Below are positions 10,385 through 19,414 of a stretch of 64,000 nt of DNA, piece after piece; positions within the stretch are counted from its first letter, which is position 1; every line of letters begins with the position of its first letter. Made by a program: the position numbers and the translations under genes. Where the stretch lies: assembly GCF_013362815.1 (NCBI RefSeq), contig NZ_JABFVK010000014.1, positions 62,001 to 126,000 on the forward strand, given 5' to 3'. The notes under the pieces were generated by a model, which worked only from the letters and a program-made list of their open reading frames with translations, was not told the DNA's origin and did not search any database. This stretch comes from Hamadaea sp. Lineage in GTDB: Bacteria > Actinomycetota > Actinomycetes > Mycobacteriales > Micromonosporaceae.

Positions 10385-12850
10385 GTGTTGAAGAGACGGT
10401 CGATCCGGGCGAAGATGGCGGCCCTGGTCATCATCCCCCTGGTGGCGCTGCTCGGGCTGTGGCTGCTGGCCACGGCGCTGACCGTCGGGCCCGCCCGGAA
10501 CCTGGCCGACGCGGGGCTCTTCGCCAAGCACGTCGGCGGGCCGGCCGCCCAGGTCGTGGCCGAGCTGCAGACCGAGCGCCGGCTGACGGTCGTCGCGCTG
10601 GCTCAGGCGGGCCCGTCCACCGAGGTGAACTCGCAGCGGGATGCCACCGACACGGCGGTGCGGACGTTCCGGGCGCAGTCGGCCGGTGCCGAGGTCACCG
10701 ATCGGGCCGACGACCTGATCCGCCGGCGGCTGAGCGAGTTCACCGCCGAACTCGATCAACTGCAAGCCGCCCGGAACGCGGCGGACGCGGTGAACGCGAG
10801 CCGGGGCGCGGATCTGCGGGCCGCCGCGATGACGGCGTACACCCGGATCATCGACGCCGCGTATCGGCTGTTCGTGCCGCTCGCCGAGGTCCAGGATCCG
10901 GAGCTTTCCCAGCTCTCCCGTACGCTCATCGGCCTGTCCCGGGCGCGCGAGCTCGTCGCTCAGGAGGACGCGCTCCTCAGTGCGGTCTTCGCGGTCGGGA
11001 AGCCGACGATGAACGACGTAACCCAGATCGCGGGGGCCATCGGAGCGCAACGGCAGCTGTTCGCCGACGCCGTCGGCGAGCTGCCCGACGCCGACCGCGC
11101 CCGCTATCAGGAGATGGTCCGGGGCGACGCGTTCGTGCAGCTCGCGGTGATGGAGGAGACCTTCCTCAGCCACGGCCAGCCCGAACGGCCGCTGCCGATC
11201 AATGCGGCGAACTGGCGTACCGCCACGAACGCGGTACTCAAGGCGCTGCGATCGTTCGAGGAGCAGGCGGCCGCCGCGCCCGCGGAGCGGTCGGAGGCCG
11301 CCGTGTCCGCGGCGTACACCCGGATCGTCGCGACCGGTCTGGCCGGCCTGATCTCGGTGGCGCTCGCGCTGTGGGTGGGTCTGCGCGTGTCGCGGTCGGT
11401 GGCCGGGCGGCTGCTGCGCCTGCGGGACACCGCGCGTGACCTGGCCGAGGTCGAGTTGCCCGCAGTCGTGGCCAGACTGCGCCAGGGCGAGCGGGTCGAG
11501 GTCGACGAGGCCGAGCTGAACTTCGGCCACGACGAGATCGCCGAGGTCGGCCGGGCCTTCGCCGAGGTACGCCAGACGGCGGTGCGCTCGGCGGTCGACG
11601 AGGCGGTGCTGCGCCACGGGTTGAACGAGGTCTTCCTGAACGTCGCCCGGCGCAGCCAGACCCTGCTGCACCGGCAGCTGAGCCTGCTCGACCGGATGGA
11701 GCGGCGCGCCCGCGACCCGCAGGAGCTGGAAGACCTCTTCCGGCTCGACCACTTGTCCACCCGGATGCGGCGGCACGCCGAGGACCTCGTGATCCTGGCC
11801 GGTGGAGCGCCCGGCCGGGGCTGGCGTCACCCGGTCGCGGCGGTCGACGTCATCCGCGGCTCGGTCAGCGAGATCGAGGAGTACGTCCGGGTCGTCGTCG
11901 AGAAGATCCCCGACGTCGCGATCGCCGGTCGGGCCGTCGGCGACATCATCCACCTGCTCGCCGAGCTGGTCGAGAACGGCACCTCGTTCTCCCCGCCGCA
12001 GACCCGGGTGAACGTCAGCGCCGAGACACGGCCGGACGGACTGCTGATCCGCATCGCCGACCGCGGCCTCGGCATGACTCCCGAAGCGCTGCAGGAGGCG
12101 AACGCCCGGCTTGTGGTGCCGCCGGACTTCGACCCGGCCGACAGTGCCCGGCTCGGCCTGATGGTGGTGGCGCGGCTGGCCGCCCGGCACGGGATCACCG
12201 TGGAGCTGACCCGGTCGACGCACGGCGGCGTGGCGGCCGAGACCCTGATCCCGCAGTCGCTCATCGCGAAGGTGGGCAAGCCGGCCGTCAAGGCGGCCCC
12301 GGTGACCGAGCTGCCGAAGCGGCCGACGGCGGCGGCCGTGCCCGCTCAGCGCGACGCCGACCGGCCCGCCGAGCTGTCGCCCGAGCCGGTCGCTCAGACG
12401 GCCGGCGCAGTCGACGTCGGCGGTCTCCCGCGCCGGTCGCGGCAGACGCCGGCGGACCCGCCGGTGTCGCCCGCGCCGGAGGCCACGCGGCCGGTCAGCG
12501 AGCGTACGCCCCAGCGGGTGCGCGCCAACCTCGCGGCGTTCCAGCGAGGCACCGCCTCCGGCCGGGCGTCGCTCGACCCGCCGGTCGACCAGCTGGAGAC
12601 ACCGGTCGATCCAACCGGGTCGACTGTTGAAGCCGACCCGAACCGTCCTCACGCCCGGCTCGATCGAACCGGGTCGGCGGGGTCCGTTGGGTCGGTAGTG
12701 GACGGTGGGGAAACCGACAGTTCCGAGCCGGTCCGCGCGGGTGATAATGGGCCGTCGGCGGCGCAGCCGGCCCTGACGGCGAACAAACCGGAGACCGGTC
12801 CGGTCGAGGGCGATCAGCCCGTGCGCGACGAGGGGGAGGCCCAGCCATGA
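10385..12850 (+). CDS. cvnA: Conservon sensor kinase-like protein (CvnA type), 821 aa
   Basis: First gene of a conservon. Two helices (about residues 11-33 and 314-335) flank a helical extracellular nitrate-sensor-like domain. A HAMP-like linker (VSRSVAGRLLRLRDTARDL) follows, then a dimerisation region, then a GHKL ATPase domain with the N-box ELVENGTSFSPP (near 521) and ADRGLGM (near 557). The last 180 residues are Pro/Ala-rich and probably disordered. No standard phospho-acceptor histidine box is obvious, as usual for CvnA. A GGAGG sequence at 10374-10378 favours GTG 10385, or TTG 10388, over the upstream TTG 10364. The stop overlaps the next start (ATGA). Confidence 0.9.
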   Translation: MLKRRSIRAKMAALVIIPLVALLGLWLLATALTVGPARNLADAGLFAKHVGGPAAQVVAELQTERRLTVVALAQAGPSTEVNSQRDATDTAVRTFRAQSAGAEVTDRADDLIRRRLSEFTAELDQLQAARNAADAVNASRGADLRAAAMTAYTRIIDAAYRLFVPLAEVQDPELSQLSRTLIGLSRARELVAQEDALLSAVFAVGKPTMNDVTQIAGAIGAQRQLFADAVGELPDADRARYQEMVRGDAFVQLAVMEETFLSHGQPERPLPINAANWRTATNAVLKALRSFEEQAAAAPAERSEAAVSAAYTRIVATGLAGLISVALALWVGLRVSRSVAGRLLRLRDTARDLAEVELPAVVARLRQGERVEVDEAELNFGHDEIAEVGRAFAEVRQTAVRSAVDEAVLRHGLNEVFLNVARRSQTLLHRQLSLLDRMERRARDPQELEDLFRLDHLSTRMRRHAEDLVILAGGAPGRGWRHPVAAVDVIRGSVSEIEEYVRVVVEKIPDVAIAGRAVGDIIHLLAELVENGTSFSPPQTRVNVSAETRPDGLLIRIADRGLGMTPEALQEANARLVVPPDFDPADSARLGLMVVARLAARHGITVELTRSTHGGVAAETLIPQSLIAKVGKPAVKAAPVTELPKRPTAAAVPAQRDADRPAELSPEPVAQTAGAVDVGGLPRRSRQTPADPPVSPAPEATRPVSERTPQRVRANLAAFQRGTASGRASLDPPVDQLETPVDPTGSTVEADPNRPHARLDRTGSAGSVGSVVDGGETDSSEPVRAGDNGPSAAQPALTANKPETGPVEGDQPVRDEGEAQP

Positions 12851-13248
12851 CGTCCACCAGCGACACCGCCGCGCCGAGCGGGCTCGGGTGGCTGCTCGAC
12901 GACCTCGTCGGCAAGGTGCCCGCCGCGCGGCACGCGGTCCTGCTGTCGGTCGACGGGCTGGTGCTCGGCCGGGACGCCAAGTTCGACGTCGACGAGGCCG
13001 ATCATCTGGCGGCGGCCGCCTCCGGCCTGGCCAGCCTCGCCCGGGGCGCGGGCCGCCGGTTCGAGGGCGGCGCGGTTCGGTCCACTGTGGTCGAATTCGA
13101 CACGGCGTACCTGCTCATCTCCGACGCCGGCAACCGGACTTGTCTGGCCGTGCTCACCGGGGCGGACACCGACCTCGGGCTGCTGGCGTACGAGGCCGAA
13201 CTGATGGTCACCCGGGTGGGCGAGCACCTGGCGACTGGAGCGCGGTGA
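12847..13248 (+). CDS. cvnB: Roadblock/LC7 domain protein (CvnB type), 133 aa
   Basis: A roadblock/LC7 domain protein, the CvnB component, expected to act with the small GTPase encoded two genes on, by analogy with MglB-MglA. The fold is visible as LGWLLDDLVGKVPAARHAVLLSVDGLVLG, HLAAAASGLASLARGAG and YLLISDAGNRTCLAVLTGADTDLG. It overlaps the kinase gene by ATGA and the DUF742 gene by GTGA, so the four genes are translationally coupled. Confidence 0.93.
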   Translation: MTSTSDTAAPSGLGWLLDDLVGKVPAARHAVLLSVDGLVLGRDAKFDVDEADHLAAAASGLASLARGAGRRFEGGAVRSTVVEFDTAYLLISDAGNRTCLAVLTGADTDLGLLAYEAELMVTRVGEHLATGAR

Positions 13249-13613
13249 ACGCGGAGGACTGGGAGTCCGGCTGGCTGGACGAGGAGGCCGGTCCGGTCGT
13301 CCGTCCGTACGCGATCACGGGCGGGCGGGTGGACCCGGCCGGGTTCGACCTCATCGCGCACGTGGTGGCGACCGTCGACGACCCAGCCCGGGGCCAGACG
13401 CCCGAACAGCGGGCCATCCTCGCCGCCGCCGCCCGGCCGTGCGCCGTGGTGGAGGTGGCGGCCATCGTCGACCTGCCGCTCGGGGTGGTCCGCGTCCTGC
13501 TCGCCGACCTGCACGCCGACGGGCTGATCGAACGCTACGATCCGCCATCCACACCGGACGGTCCTACCGAGCAGCTTCTCCAGGCGGTGATCCATGGCCT
13601 CCGGGCGATCTGA
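13245..13613 (+). CDS. cvnC: DUF742 family protein (CvnC type), 122 aa
   Basis: A DUF742 protein, third member of the conservon. The diagnostic opening is GPVVRPYAITGGRV. A winged-helix-like section follows (CAVVEVAAIVDLPLGVVRVLLADLHADGLIERY), which suggests a nucleic-acid or protein interaction role, although the family function is unproven. It starts at GTG 13245 inside the stop of the roadblock gene. Its end overlaps the GTPase gene by 20 bp. Confidence 0.92.
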   Translation: MNAEDWESGWLDEEAGPVVRPYAITGGRVDPAGFDLIAHVVATVDDPARGQTPEQRAILAAAARPCAVVEVAAIVDLPLGVVRVLLADLHADGLIERYDPPSTPDGPTEQLLQAVIHGLRAI

Positions 13614-14181
13614 CCGGGCGGCGGTGCCGCAAGCGCTGAAGATCCTGGTCGCGGGGGGCTTCGGGGTCGGCAAGACGACGCTCGTCTCCTCGGTCAGCGA
13701 GATCAGCCCGCTGCGTACGGAGGAAGTCCTCACCAGTGCCGGCGAGGAGACCGACGACATCAACGGTGTCGAGACGAAGCGGACCACGACGGTCGCGATG
13801 GACTTCGGCCGGATCACCATCGCGCCGCACCTGGTGCTCTACCTGTTCGGCACGCCCGGCCAGGACCGCTTCATGTTCCTCTGGGACGAGCTGGCCTCGG
13901 GCAGCCTCGGCGCGGTCGTCATGGCCGACACCCGGCGGCTGGCCGACAGCTTCAACGTCATCGACTACTTCGAGCGCCGGGGCACGCCGTTCATGGTCGC
14001 GGTCAACTGCTTCGACGGGGTGCGTACGCACACCTCGACCCAGGTGCGTACGGCGCTGGACCTGGAACAGCACGTCCCGGTGGTGCTCTGCGACGCCCGG
14101 GAACGCGAGTCGGTCAAGGAAGTGCTGATCACGTTGCTGGAATACATCCTGCGAACGGGCGGAGCCTCGGCCACCAAGTGA
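13594..14181 (+). CDS. cvnD: Conservon small GTPase (CvnD type), 195 aa
   Basis: A Ras-like/MglA-related small GTPase (ATP/GTP-binding protein, CvnD). P-loop GGFGVGKTTLV (about residues 21-31), a switch region with EETDDINGVETKRTTTVAMDFG and the G3-like LFGTPGQDRF are seen, as is NCFDGVRTH where the NKxD motif would be; the lysine and aspartate positions are altered as in other CvnD proteins. It probably cycles under control of the kinase-like and roadblock partners at the membrane. No cytochrome P450 gene follows, unlike in some conservons. The 3' end carries a hairpin that includes the stop codon. Confidence 0.93.
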   Translation: MASGRSDRAAVPQALKILVAGGFGVGKTTLVSSVSEISPLRTEEVLTSAGEETDDINGVETKRTTTVAMDFGRITIAPHLVLYLFGTPGQDRFMFLWDELASGSLGAVVMADTRRLADSFNVIDYFERRGTPFMVAVNCFDGVRTHTSTQVRTALDLEQHVPVVLCDARERESVKEVLITLLEYILRTGGASATK

Positions 14182-14191
14182 CCGAGGCTCC
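14161..14191 (+). terminator. Hairpin over the cvnD stop codon
   Basis: GGAGCCTCGG (14161-14170) and CCGAGGCTCC (14182-14191) are perfect 10-bp arms around an 11-base loop that contains the TGA stop. There is no T tract, but the position between convergent genes suits a terminator. Confidence 0.6.
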
Positions 14192-14210
14192 GGTGTGTGA
14201 AGCGGGCGGA

Positions 14211-15701
14211 TCAGACCTTGTTCGCGTGGATGACGTCGGAGTACCAGAGCGCGCTGCGCTTGGGGATGCGGCGCTGCGTCGGGTAGTCCACATAGATCAG
14301 ACCCCAGCGCTGCTCGTAGCCCTCTTGCCACTCGAAGTTGTCCATGAAGGACCACACGTGGTAGCTCTCCAGGCGTACGCCTTGCGCGATGGCGGCGTGC
14401 GCGGCCGCGAAGTGGTCCCGCAGGAACGCGATCCGGCCGGCGTCGTCGACCTTGCCGTCCGCGCCGAGCTGGTCCGGGGTGGGCAGACCGTTCTCGGTGA
14501 TGGTCAGCGGGACGTCGCCGTAGTCCTTCTTGACGCGTACCAGGATATCGGTCAGCCCCCGCGGGTAGATCTGCTGCCAGAACGCCTCGGTCAGCGGGTG
14601 CTTCTGGACCGTGCCACCACCGGCGGTCACGTAGATGGGCGTGTAGTACTGGACCGCCAGGACGTCCACCGGCGCCGAGATGATCTTCAGGTCACCGTCC
14701 TTGATGTACTGCGCCATCGGGCTGAACGCGGCGATCGCCTCGAGGGTGTCGCGCGGGTACTCACCGCGGAACACCGGGTCGAGGTAGAGCCGGTTCTCGA
14801 AGCCGTCCATGAGGTGCGTCTGCTCGGCCGCGTCCGCGCTCTCGTCGGCCGGATAGCACGGGTGCAGGTTCAGCGCCGGGCCGATCCGGGAGCCGCCGAT
14901 GTGCGGGCGCGCGGCCTCCACCGCCAGGCCGTGAGCCAGCATCAGGTGATGCGCCACCACGTACGCCTTCGCCGGGTCGCGGAATCCGGGGGCGTGCCCG
15001 CCGTTGAGGTAACCGTTCTGCACCACCGTCTTCGGCTCGTTCAGCGTCAGCCACGTCGGGACTGAGTCGCCGAGCGCCTCGGTCACCGCGGCGGCGTACT
15101 CGGCGAAGCGGTAGGCGGTGTCGCGGTTCTCCCAGCCGCCCGCGTCCTGTAGCGCCTGCGGGGTGTCCCAGTGGTACAGCGTCGCCATCGGCGTGATGCC
15201 CCGCTGGTGCAGCCCGTCCACGAGTCGCTTGTAGAAGTCCAGGCCCTGCTGGTTGACCGGGCCCTTGCCGTCGCGGATCACGCGCGGCCAGGCGATGGAG
15301 AACCGGTAGGAGGACAGCCCGATCGACTTCATCAGGTCCAGATCGGCGGCGAAGCGGTGGTAATGGTCGGCTGCGACGTCGCCGGTGTCGCCGTTGCGCA
15401 CCTTGCCCGGCGTGTGGCTGAACGTGTCCCACACCGACGGCGTGCGGCCGTCCTCGGCGGCGGCGCCCTCGATCTGGTACGCCGACGTGGCGGCGCCCCA
15501 GACGAATCCGGTGGGAAAGCTCAGCCCGAGCGTCGGTTCGGGGATGGGCTGCCCGGGGCTGTCGTCGCAGGCGGCCACGGTTGCGCCCACGGCCGTCGCA
15601 GCGGCCGCCGCCGCGCCGGTCGTGCGGGCCGTGGTGACCGCCGCGCTGTAGGCCGAAACTGCGGCCTTTTCCAGCAGCCTCCGGCGGGTGAGCACCGGCA
15701 T
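14211..15701 (-). CDS. Tat-exported lipoprotein GH1 beta-glucosidase, 496 aa
   Basis: A family GH1 beta-glucosidase, probably hydrolysing cellobiose or other beta-glucosides outside the cell. The N-terminus combines a twin-arginine motif (LTRRRLLEK) with a lipobox (TVAAC, Cys45), so it should be exported folded and lipid-anchored. The GH1 domain begins GFVWGAATSAYQIEGA; the acid/base glutamate is in WLTLNEP and the nucleophile in TITENG. RBS GGAG precedes the ATG at 15701. Two CebR-type boxes lie upstream. Most GH1 beta-glucosidases of actinomycetes, such as BglC, are cytoplasmic, so the lipoprotein form is notable. The gene is convergent with the conservon. Confidence 0.92.
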   Translation of the reverse strand: MPVLTRRRLLEKAAVSAYSAAVTTARTTGAAAAAATAVGATVAACDDSPGQPIPEPTLGLSFPTGFVWGAATSAYQIEGAAAEDGRTPSVWDTFSHTPGKVRNGDTGDVAADHYHRFAADLDLMKSIGLSSYRFSIAWPRVIRDGKGPVNQQGLDFYKRLVDGLHQRGITPMATLYHWDTPQALQDAGGWENRDTAYRFAEYAAAVTEALGDSVPTWLTLNEPKTVVQNGYLNGGHAPGFRDPAKAYVVAHHLMLAHGLAVEAARPHIGGSRIGPALNLHPCYPADESADAAEQTHLMDGFENRLYLDPVFRGEYPRDTLEAIAAFSPMAQYIKDGDLKIISAPVDVLAVQYYTPIYVTAGGGTVQKHPLTEAFWQQIYPRGLTDILVRVKKDYGDVPLTITENGLPTPDQLGADGKVDDAGRIAFLRDHFAAAHAAIAQGVRLESYHVWSFMDNFEWQEGYEQRWGLIYVDYPTQRRIPKRSALWYSDVIHANKV

Positions 15702-15740
15702 GGTCGACTCCTTCAGTTATGGACCTGGACGTAGTGTATG

Positions 15741-15754
15741 TGGGAACGCTCCCA
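15741..15754. promoter_or_regulatory. CebR-type LacI-family operator 1
   Basis: TGGGAACGCTCCCA differs by one base from the CebR box TGGGAGCGCTCCCA described in Streptomyces. It lies 40 bp upstream of the GH1 start, where a repressor would block transcription. Confidence 0.8.
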
Positions 15755-15828
15755 CGTTCGGCCGGGCATCGCCCTATCTCCAACCGGGTCGCCTCGTTGC
15801 GCTGCGATCAAGTCTTTGCCGCCGACCG

Positions 15829-15842
15829 TGGGAGCGTTCCCA
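15829..15842. promoter_or_regulatory. CebR-type LacI-family operator 2
   Basis: TGGGAGCGTTCCCA is a second near-perfect CebR-type box, with its centre 88 bp from the first. Two boxes could allow looping. The rest of 15755-15954 contains no gene. Confidence 0.78.
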
Positions 15843-16009
15843 CGCTATTGGGGAGGACTGTATCTCGGATGACTCGGCCTTTGGAAGACCCGCAACCACA
15901 TTTGAATATTTCAGGCACTTGCCCGTAACGCGGATCGGCTAGTCATCCGCGGAATTTGGCCCACGGCCGGTGCAACGCGACCCCCATTCGAGGCGTCTTC
16001 CGATGTGCG

Positions 16010-16033
16010 GGCATCCATGAACTCATGGATGCC
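16010..16033. promoter_or_regulatory. 24-bp perfect palindrome before the subtilase gene
   Basis: Two perfect 11-bp arms (GGCATCCATGA and TCATGGATGCC) with a 2-base spacer sit 21 bp upstream of the subtilase start codon, just before its ribosome-binding site. It is probably an operator for an unidentified regulator. An mRNA hairpin controlling translation is the alternative. Confidence 0.6.
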
Positions 16034-16054
16034 ATTACACGGATAGGGGAGGTC

Positions 16055-19000
16055 ATGCTTCGACACCGACGAGAGGGCGGCCGCGTTCTGGCGGCCACCT
16101 TCGCTCTGGCGGTGCTGTTCGGCGGCGTACCCGCCACTGCGGCGCCGACCGGTCCGGTCAGTGCAAACCCGACCGCCACGACAACCGGGGGCTTCCGTGC
16201 CACGCTTCCGGGCCGGGCTCACACCGTCACGCTGATCACCGGCGACGTCCTGCGGGTCGCCGACTCCGGTCAGGTCAGCGTGGTCCGGCAAGCCGGCCGC
16301 GAACACATCACCTTCGCCAGCTACCGCTCGAAGGGACATCTGCACGTCATCCCGTCCGACGCCCGGCCGCTGCTCGCGGCGGGCCGGCTCGACTCCCGGC
16401 TGTTCGACGTCACGGCGCTCATCCAGTTCGGCTACGACGAGCGCCGCGCCGACCTGCCGGTCATCGTGGCCGCGAAGTCCGCGCCACCGGCCGACACCGG
16501 CTTGAAACTGATCCGCACGCTCAAGGCCGTGCACGGCGCGGCCGGTCGGGCCGACAAGAACCGCCTGGGCAAGCTGTGGAAGGGCCTGACCGGCTCCGAC
16601 GCCCGGCTCGCGGCTCAGCCGTTGGCCACGGCCAAGGTCTGGCTCGATGGCGTACGCACACCGACGCTGGACGTCAGCGTTCCGCTCATCGGGGCGCCCA
16701 CGGCCTGGCAGGCGGGCTACACCGGGGCCGGGGTGAAGGTGGCCGTCCTCGACACCGGCGTGGACGAGACGCATCCCGATCTCGCCGGAAAGGTCGTCGC
16801 CCGGCAGAACTTCGCCGCCGCCGACTACCCCGACGAGGACGACCGCGACCACGTCGGCCACGGTACGCACGTCGCCTCGACCATCGCCGGAAGCGGCGCG
16901 GCGTCGGGCGGCAAGTACAAGGGTGTGGCCCCGGACGCGCAGCTGCTCAGCGGCAAGGTGTGCGTCGTCGACGGCTGCGCCGAGTCGTGGATCCTTGCGG
17001 GCATGCAGTGGGCGGCCGAGCAGGGCGCCGACGTCGTCAACCTGAGCCTCGGCGGACCGGACACGCCGGACGTCGATCCGCTGGAGCAGGCGGTCAACGA
17101 TCTGACTGCGCAGTACGGCGTACTGTTCGTCATCGCGGCGGGCAACGACGGCGAGTTCGGCGACCGGACGGTCGGCTCGCCGGCCAGCGCCGACGCCGCC
17201 CTGGCGGTGGCCGCCACGTCGAAGACCGACGAACTGGCCGAATTCTCCAGCCGGGGACCGAGGGTCGGTGACGGTGCGGTGAAGCCGGAGATCTCCGCGC
17301 CCGGCGTCGACATCGTGGCCGCGTGCAGTTCCGTCGGCTTCCTGTGCACTCCGGGCCAGCCGTACGCGACCCTGTCGGGCACCTCGATGGCGACTCCGCA
17401 CACCGTCGGTTCGGCCGCGCTCCTGGTGCAGGAGCATCCGCAGTGGACACCGGCGCAGCTGAAGGCGACGCTGATGGCCTCGGCCAAGCCGCTGGACGGC
17501 ATCGCCGCCTTCGGCCAAGGCGCGGGCCGGGTGGACGTCGCCCGGGCGATCGGGCAGACGATCACCGCGGACGGGCCGAGCCTCAGCTTCGGACTGGCGC
17601 GGTGGCCGCATACCGATGACACTCCCGTGGCCAAGACGGTCACGTATCACAACAGCGGGTCGGCCGACGTCACGCTGAATCTGGCTCTGAATACCACGGG
17701 AGCGGGAGACGCCGGTTCGCTGTTCAGCCTCAGCGCCTCGACGGTGACCGTGCCGGCCGGTGGCTCGGCGTCCGTCACCGTCACCGCCGACACCCGGGCC
17801 GACGTGGCGGACGGCTTCTACAGCGGCCAGCTCGTCGGCACCGCGCCCGGCGTCAGTGTCAGCGTGCCCTACGGCGTGGAGAAGGAGGTGGAGAGCTACG
17901 ACGTCACCTTCGAGCACCTCTCGCGCGACGGTACGCCGAACGAAGACCACCTGACCATCCTGGCCGCCGGCGGCCAGGGCGAATACGTGCTCTACAACGG
18001 GGGGACGGAGACGATCCGGCTGCCCAAGGGCGAGTACTTCGTCAACAGCTGGCTGAACGACATGGCGAACCTCTCGACCACCATGCTCGTGCGGCCGAAG
18101 CTCGTCGTCGCCGGATCGGGCAAGGTCGTGCTGGACAGCCGGACTGCCGAGCCGGTGCACACCGCCGTGCCGGACCCGGCGGCGGTCAACGTCTCGACCA
18201 TCCTCGACGCCACCTACACGTTCCCCGACGGCGGGCAGGCCGGCTTCGCCCTGCTCGGCGATGAGCAGTTCGGGAAGATTTACAGCGCTCTGCTCGGCGA
18301 CGCGCCGGTCGACGGGCTGCGTGGGGCGGTGTCGTCGACCTGGGCCACGCTGGGCCCCGACGGCACGTGGTTCAACGCGCCCGACATGTACAACCTGGCC
18401 TGGTTCTACCCGAAGTCGTTCCCGACCGGGCTCGACAAGCGGGTCACCAAGCGGGACCTGGCCACGGTGAAGACGACCTACCACCAGCACAACTCCGGCC
18501 AGACTGCGGTGGCGTTCAGTCACGCCACGCCGGTGGGTGATCCCCTCGGCGGCGGCTGGGCGACCGGCATCGGCTTCCAGACTCCGTTGCAGCGCACCAA
18601 TTACTACGGTGGCGACAACGTGGCCTGGCAGGACGAGTTCGACGAGTCCGACGACTCGGATGCGACCGGTGGGCAGTGGACGATGCTGACCGGGGCGCAA
18701 CGCGTACTCAAGCCGGGCCGGGTCACCGCGGAGTCGTGGAACGCGCCGGTGTTCGGCCCGGCCTTCGGCGCGGCGACGTATCCGTTCGAATACCTCGTGC
18801 GGTACGGCGACGAGCTGATCATCGGGCCGCCGACCTTGGGCGACGGGGCCGGGCACGCCGGTTACTCGGCGTACGCGTCGGCGAAGACCACGTTGTATCG
18901 CAACGGGGTGAAGTTCGCCGAGGCGAGCGATCCCTACCTCGACGTCGAGGTTCCGCCGGAAGCCGCGGACTATCGCGTAGTCACCGAGGTGAACCGGGAC

Positions 19001-19414
19001 ACCCGGTTCTCGACGAAGGTAATCGCCAGCTGGTCGTTCCGATCCCAGCACGTGGAGATCGGCGACGACCCGCTGACCTCGGTCAAGCGGTTGCCGGTCA
19101 CCTCGGTGAGCTTCGCCCCGGAGGTCGACGCCACCGGGCTGGCCGCACCGGCGGTGGTCGCGATGGTGCCGGTCACCGTGGCGGGCCAACCCGGCTCGGG
19201 AGCGGCTCCGCTGCGCAAGCTGGTGGTGGACTACTCCACCGACGGCGGCAAGAGCTGGAAGCCCGTGCTGATCGTTCAGGCCGGCTCGACCTGGTACGCG
19301 TTCCTGCCGCAGAAGGCGGGCAGCACGATCTCGCTGCGCGCCCGGGGCAGTGACGCGACCGGGGTGGTCGTCGAGCAGACGATCATCGGGGCGTACGCGG
19401 TCAAGCAGAAGTAG
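16055..19414 (+). CDS. Secreted subtilisin-like serine protease (S8), 1119 aa
   Basis: A large exported S8 peptidase. A signal peptide (VLAATFALAVLFGGVPATAAP) is followed by a propeptide to about residue 200. The catalytic triad is Asp in VAVLDTGVDETHPDL (about 233), His in GHGTHVAS (about 272) and Ser in GTSMATPHTVG (about 444); the oxyanion Asn is in AAGND. About 600 further residues form beta-rich C-terminal domains seen in large actinomycete subtilases. Start ATG 16055 is chosen for AGGGGAGG three bases upstream and the immediate signal peptide; the frame is open back to 15956. Its end overlaps the convergent ABC ATPase gene by 14 bp. Confidence 0.92.
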   Translation: MLRHRREGGRVLAATFALAVLFGGVPATAAPTGPVSANPTATTTGGFRATLPGRAHTVTLITGDVLRVADSGQVSVVRQAGREHITFASYRSKGHLHVIPSDARPLLAAGRLDSRLFDVTALIQFGYDERRADLPVIVAAKSAPPADTGLKLIRTLKAVHGAAGRADKNRLGKLWKGLTGSDARLAAQPLATAKVWLDGVRTPTLDVSVPLIGAPTAWQAGYTGAGVKVAVLDTGVDETHPDLAGKVVARQNFAAADYPDEDDRDHVGHGTHVASTIAGSGAASGGKYKGVAPDAQLLSGKVCVVDGCAESWILAGMQWAAEQGADVVNLSLGGPDTPDVDPLEQAVNDLTAQYGVLFVIAAGNDGEFGDRTVGSPASADAALAVAATSKTDELAEFSSRGPRVGDGAVKPEISAPGVDIVAACSSVGFLCTPGQPYATLSGTSMATPHTVGSAALLVQEHPQWTPAQLKATLMASAKPLDGIAAFGQGAGRVDVARAIGQTITADGPSLSFGLARWPHTDDTPVAKTVTYHNSGSADVTLNLALNTTGAGDAGSLFSLSASTVTVPAGGSASVTVTADTRADVADGFYSGQLVGTAPGVSVSVPYGVEKEVESYDVTFEHLSRDGTPNEDHLTILAAGGQGEYVLYNGGTETIRLPKGEYFVNSWLNDMANLSTTMLVRPKLVVAGSGKVVLDSRTAEPVHTAVPDPAAVNVSTILDATYTFPDGGQAGFALLGDEQFGKIYSALLGDAPVDGLRGAVSSTWATLGPDGTWFNAPDMYNLAWFYPKSFPTGLDKRVTKRDLATVKTTYHQHNSGQTAVAFSHATPVGDPLGGGWATGIGFQTPLQRTNYYGGDNVAWQDEFDESDDSDATGGQWTMLTGAQRVLKPGRVTAESWNAPVFGPAFGAATYPFEYLVRYGDELIIGPPTLGDGAGHAGYSAYASAKTTLYRNGVKFAEASDPYLDVEVPPEAADYRVVTEVNRDTRFSTKVIASWSFRSQHVEIGDDPLTSVKRLPVTSVSFAPEVDATGLAAPAVVAMVPVTVAGQPGSGAAPLRKLVVDYSTDGGKSWKPVLIVQAGSTWYAFLPQKAGSTISLRARGSDATGVVVEQTIIGAYAVKQK

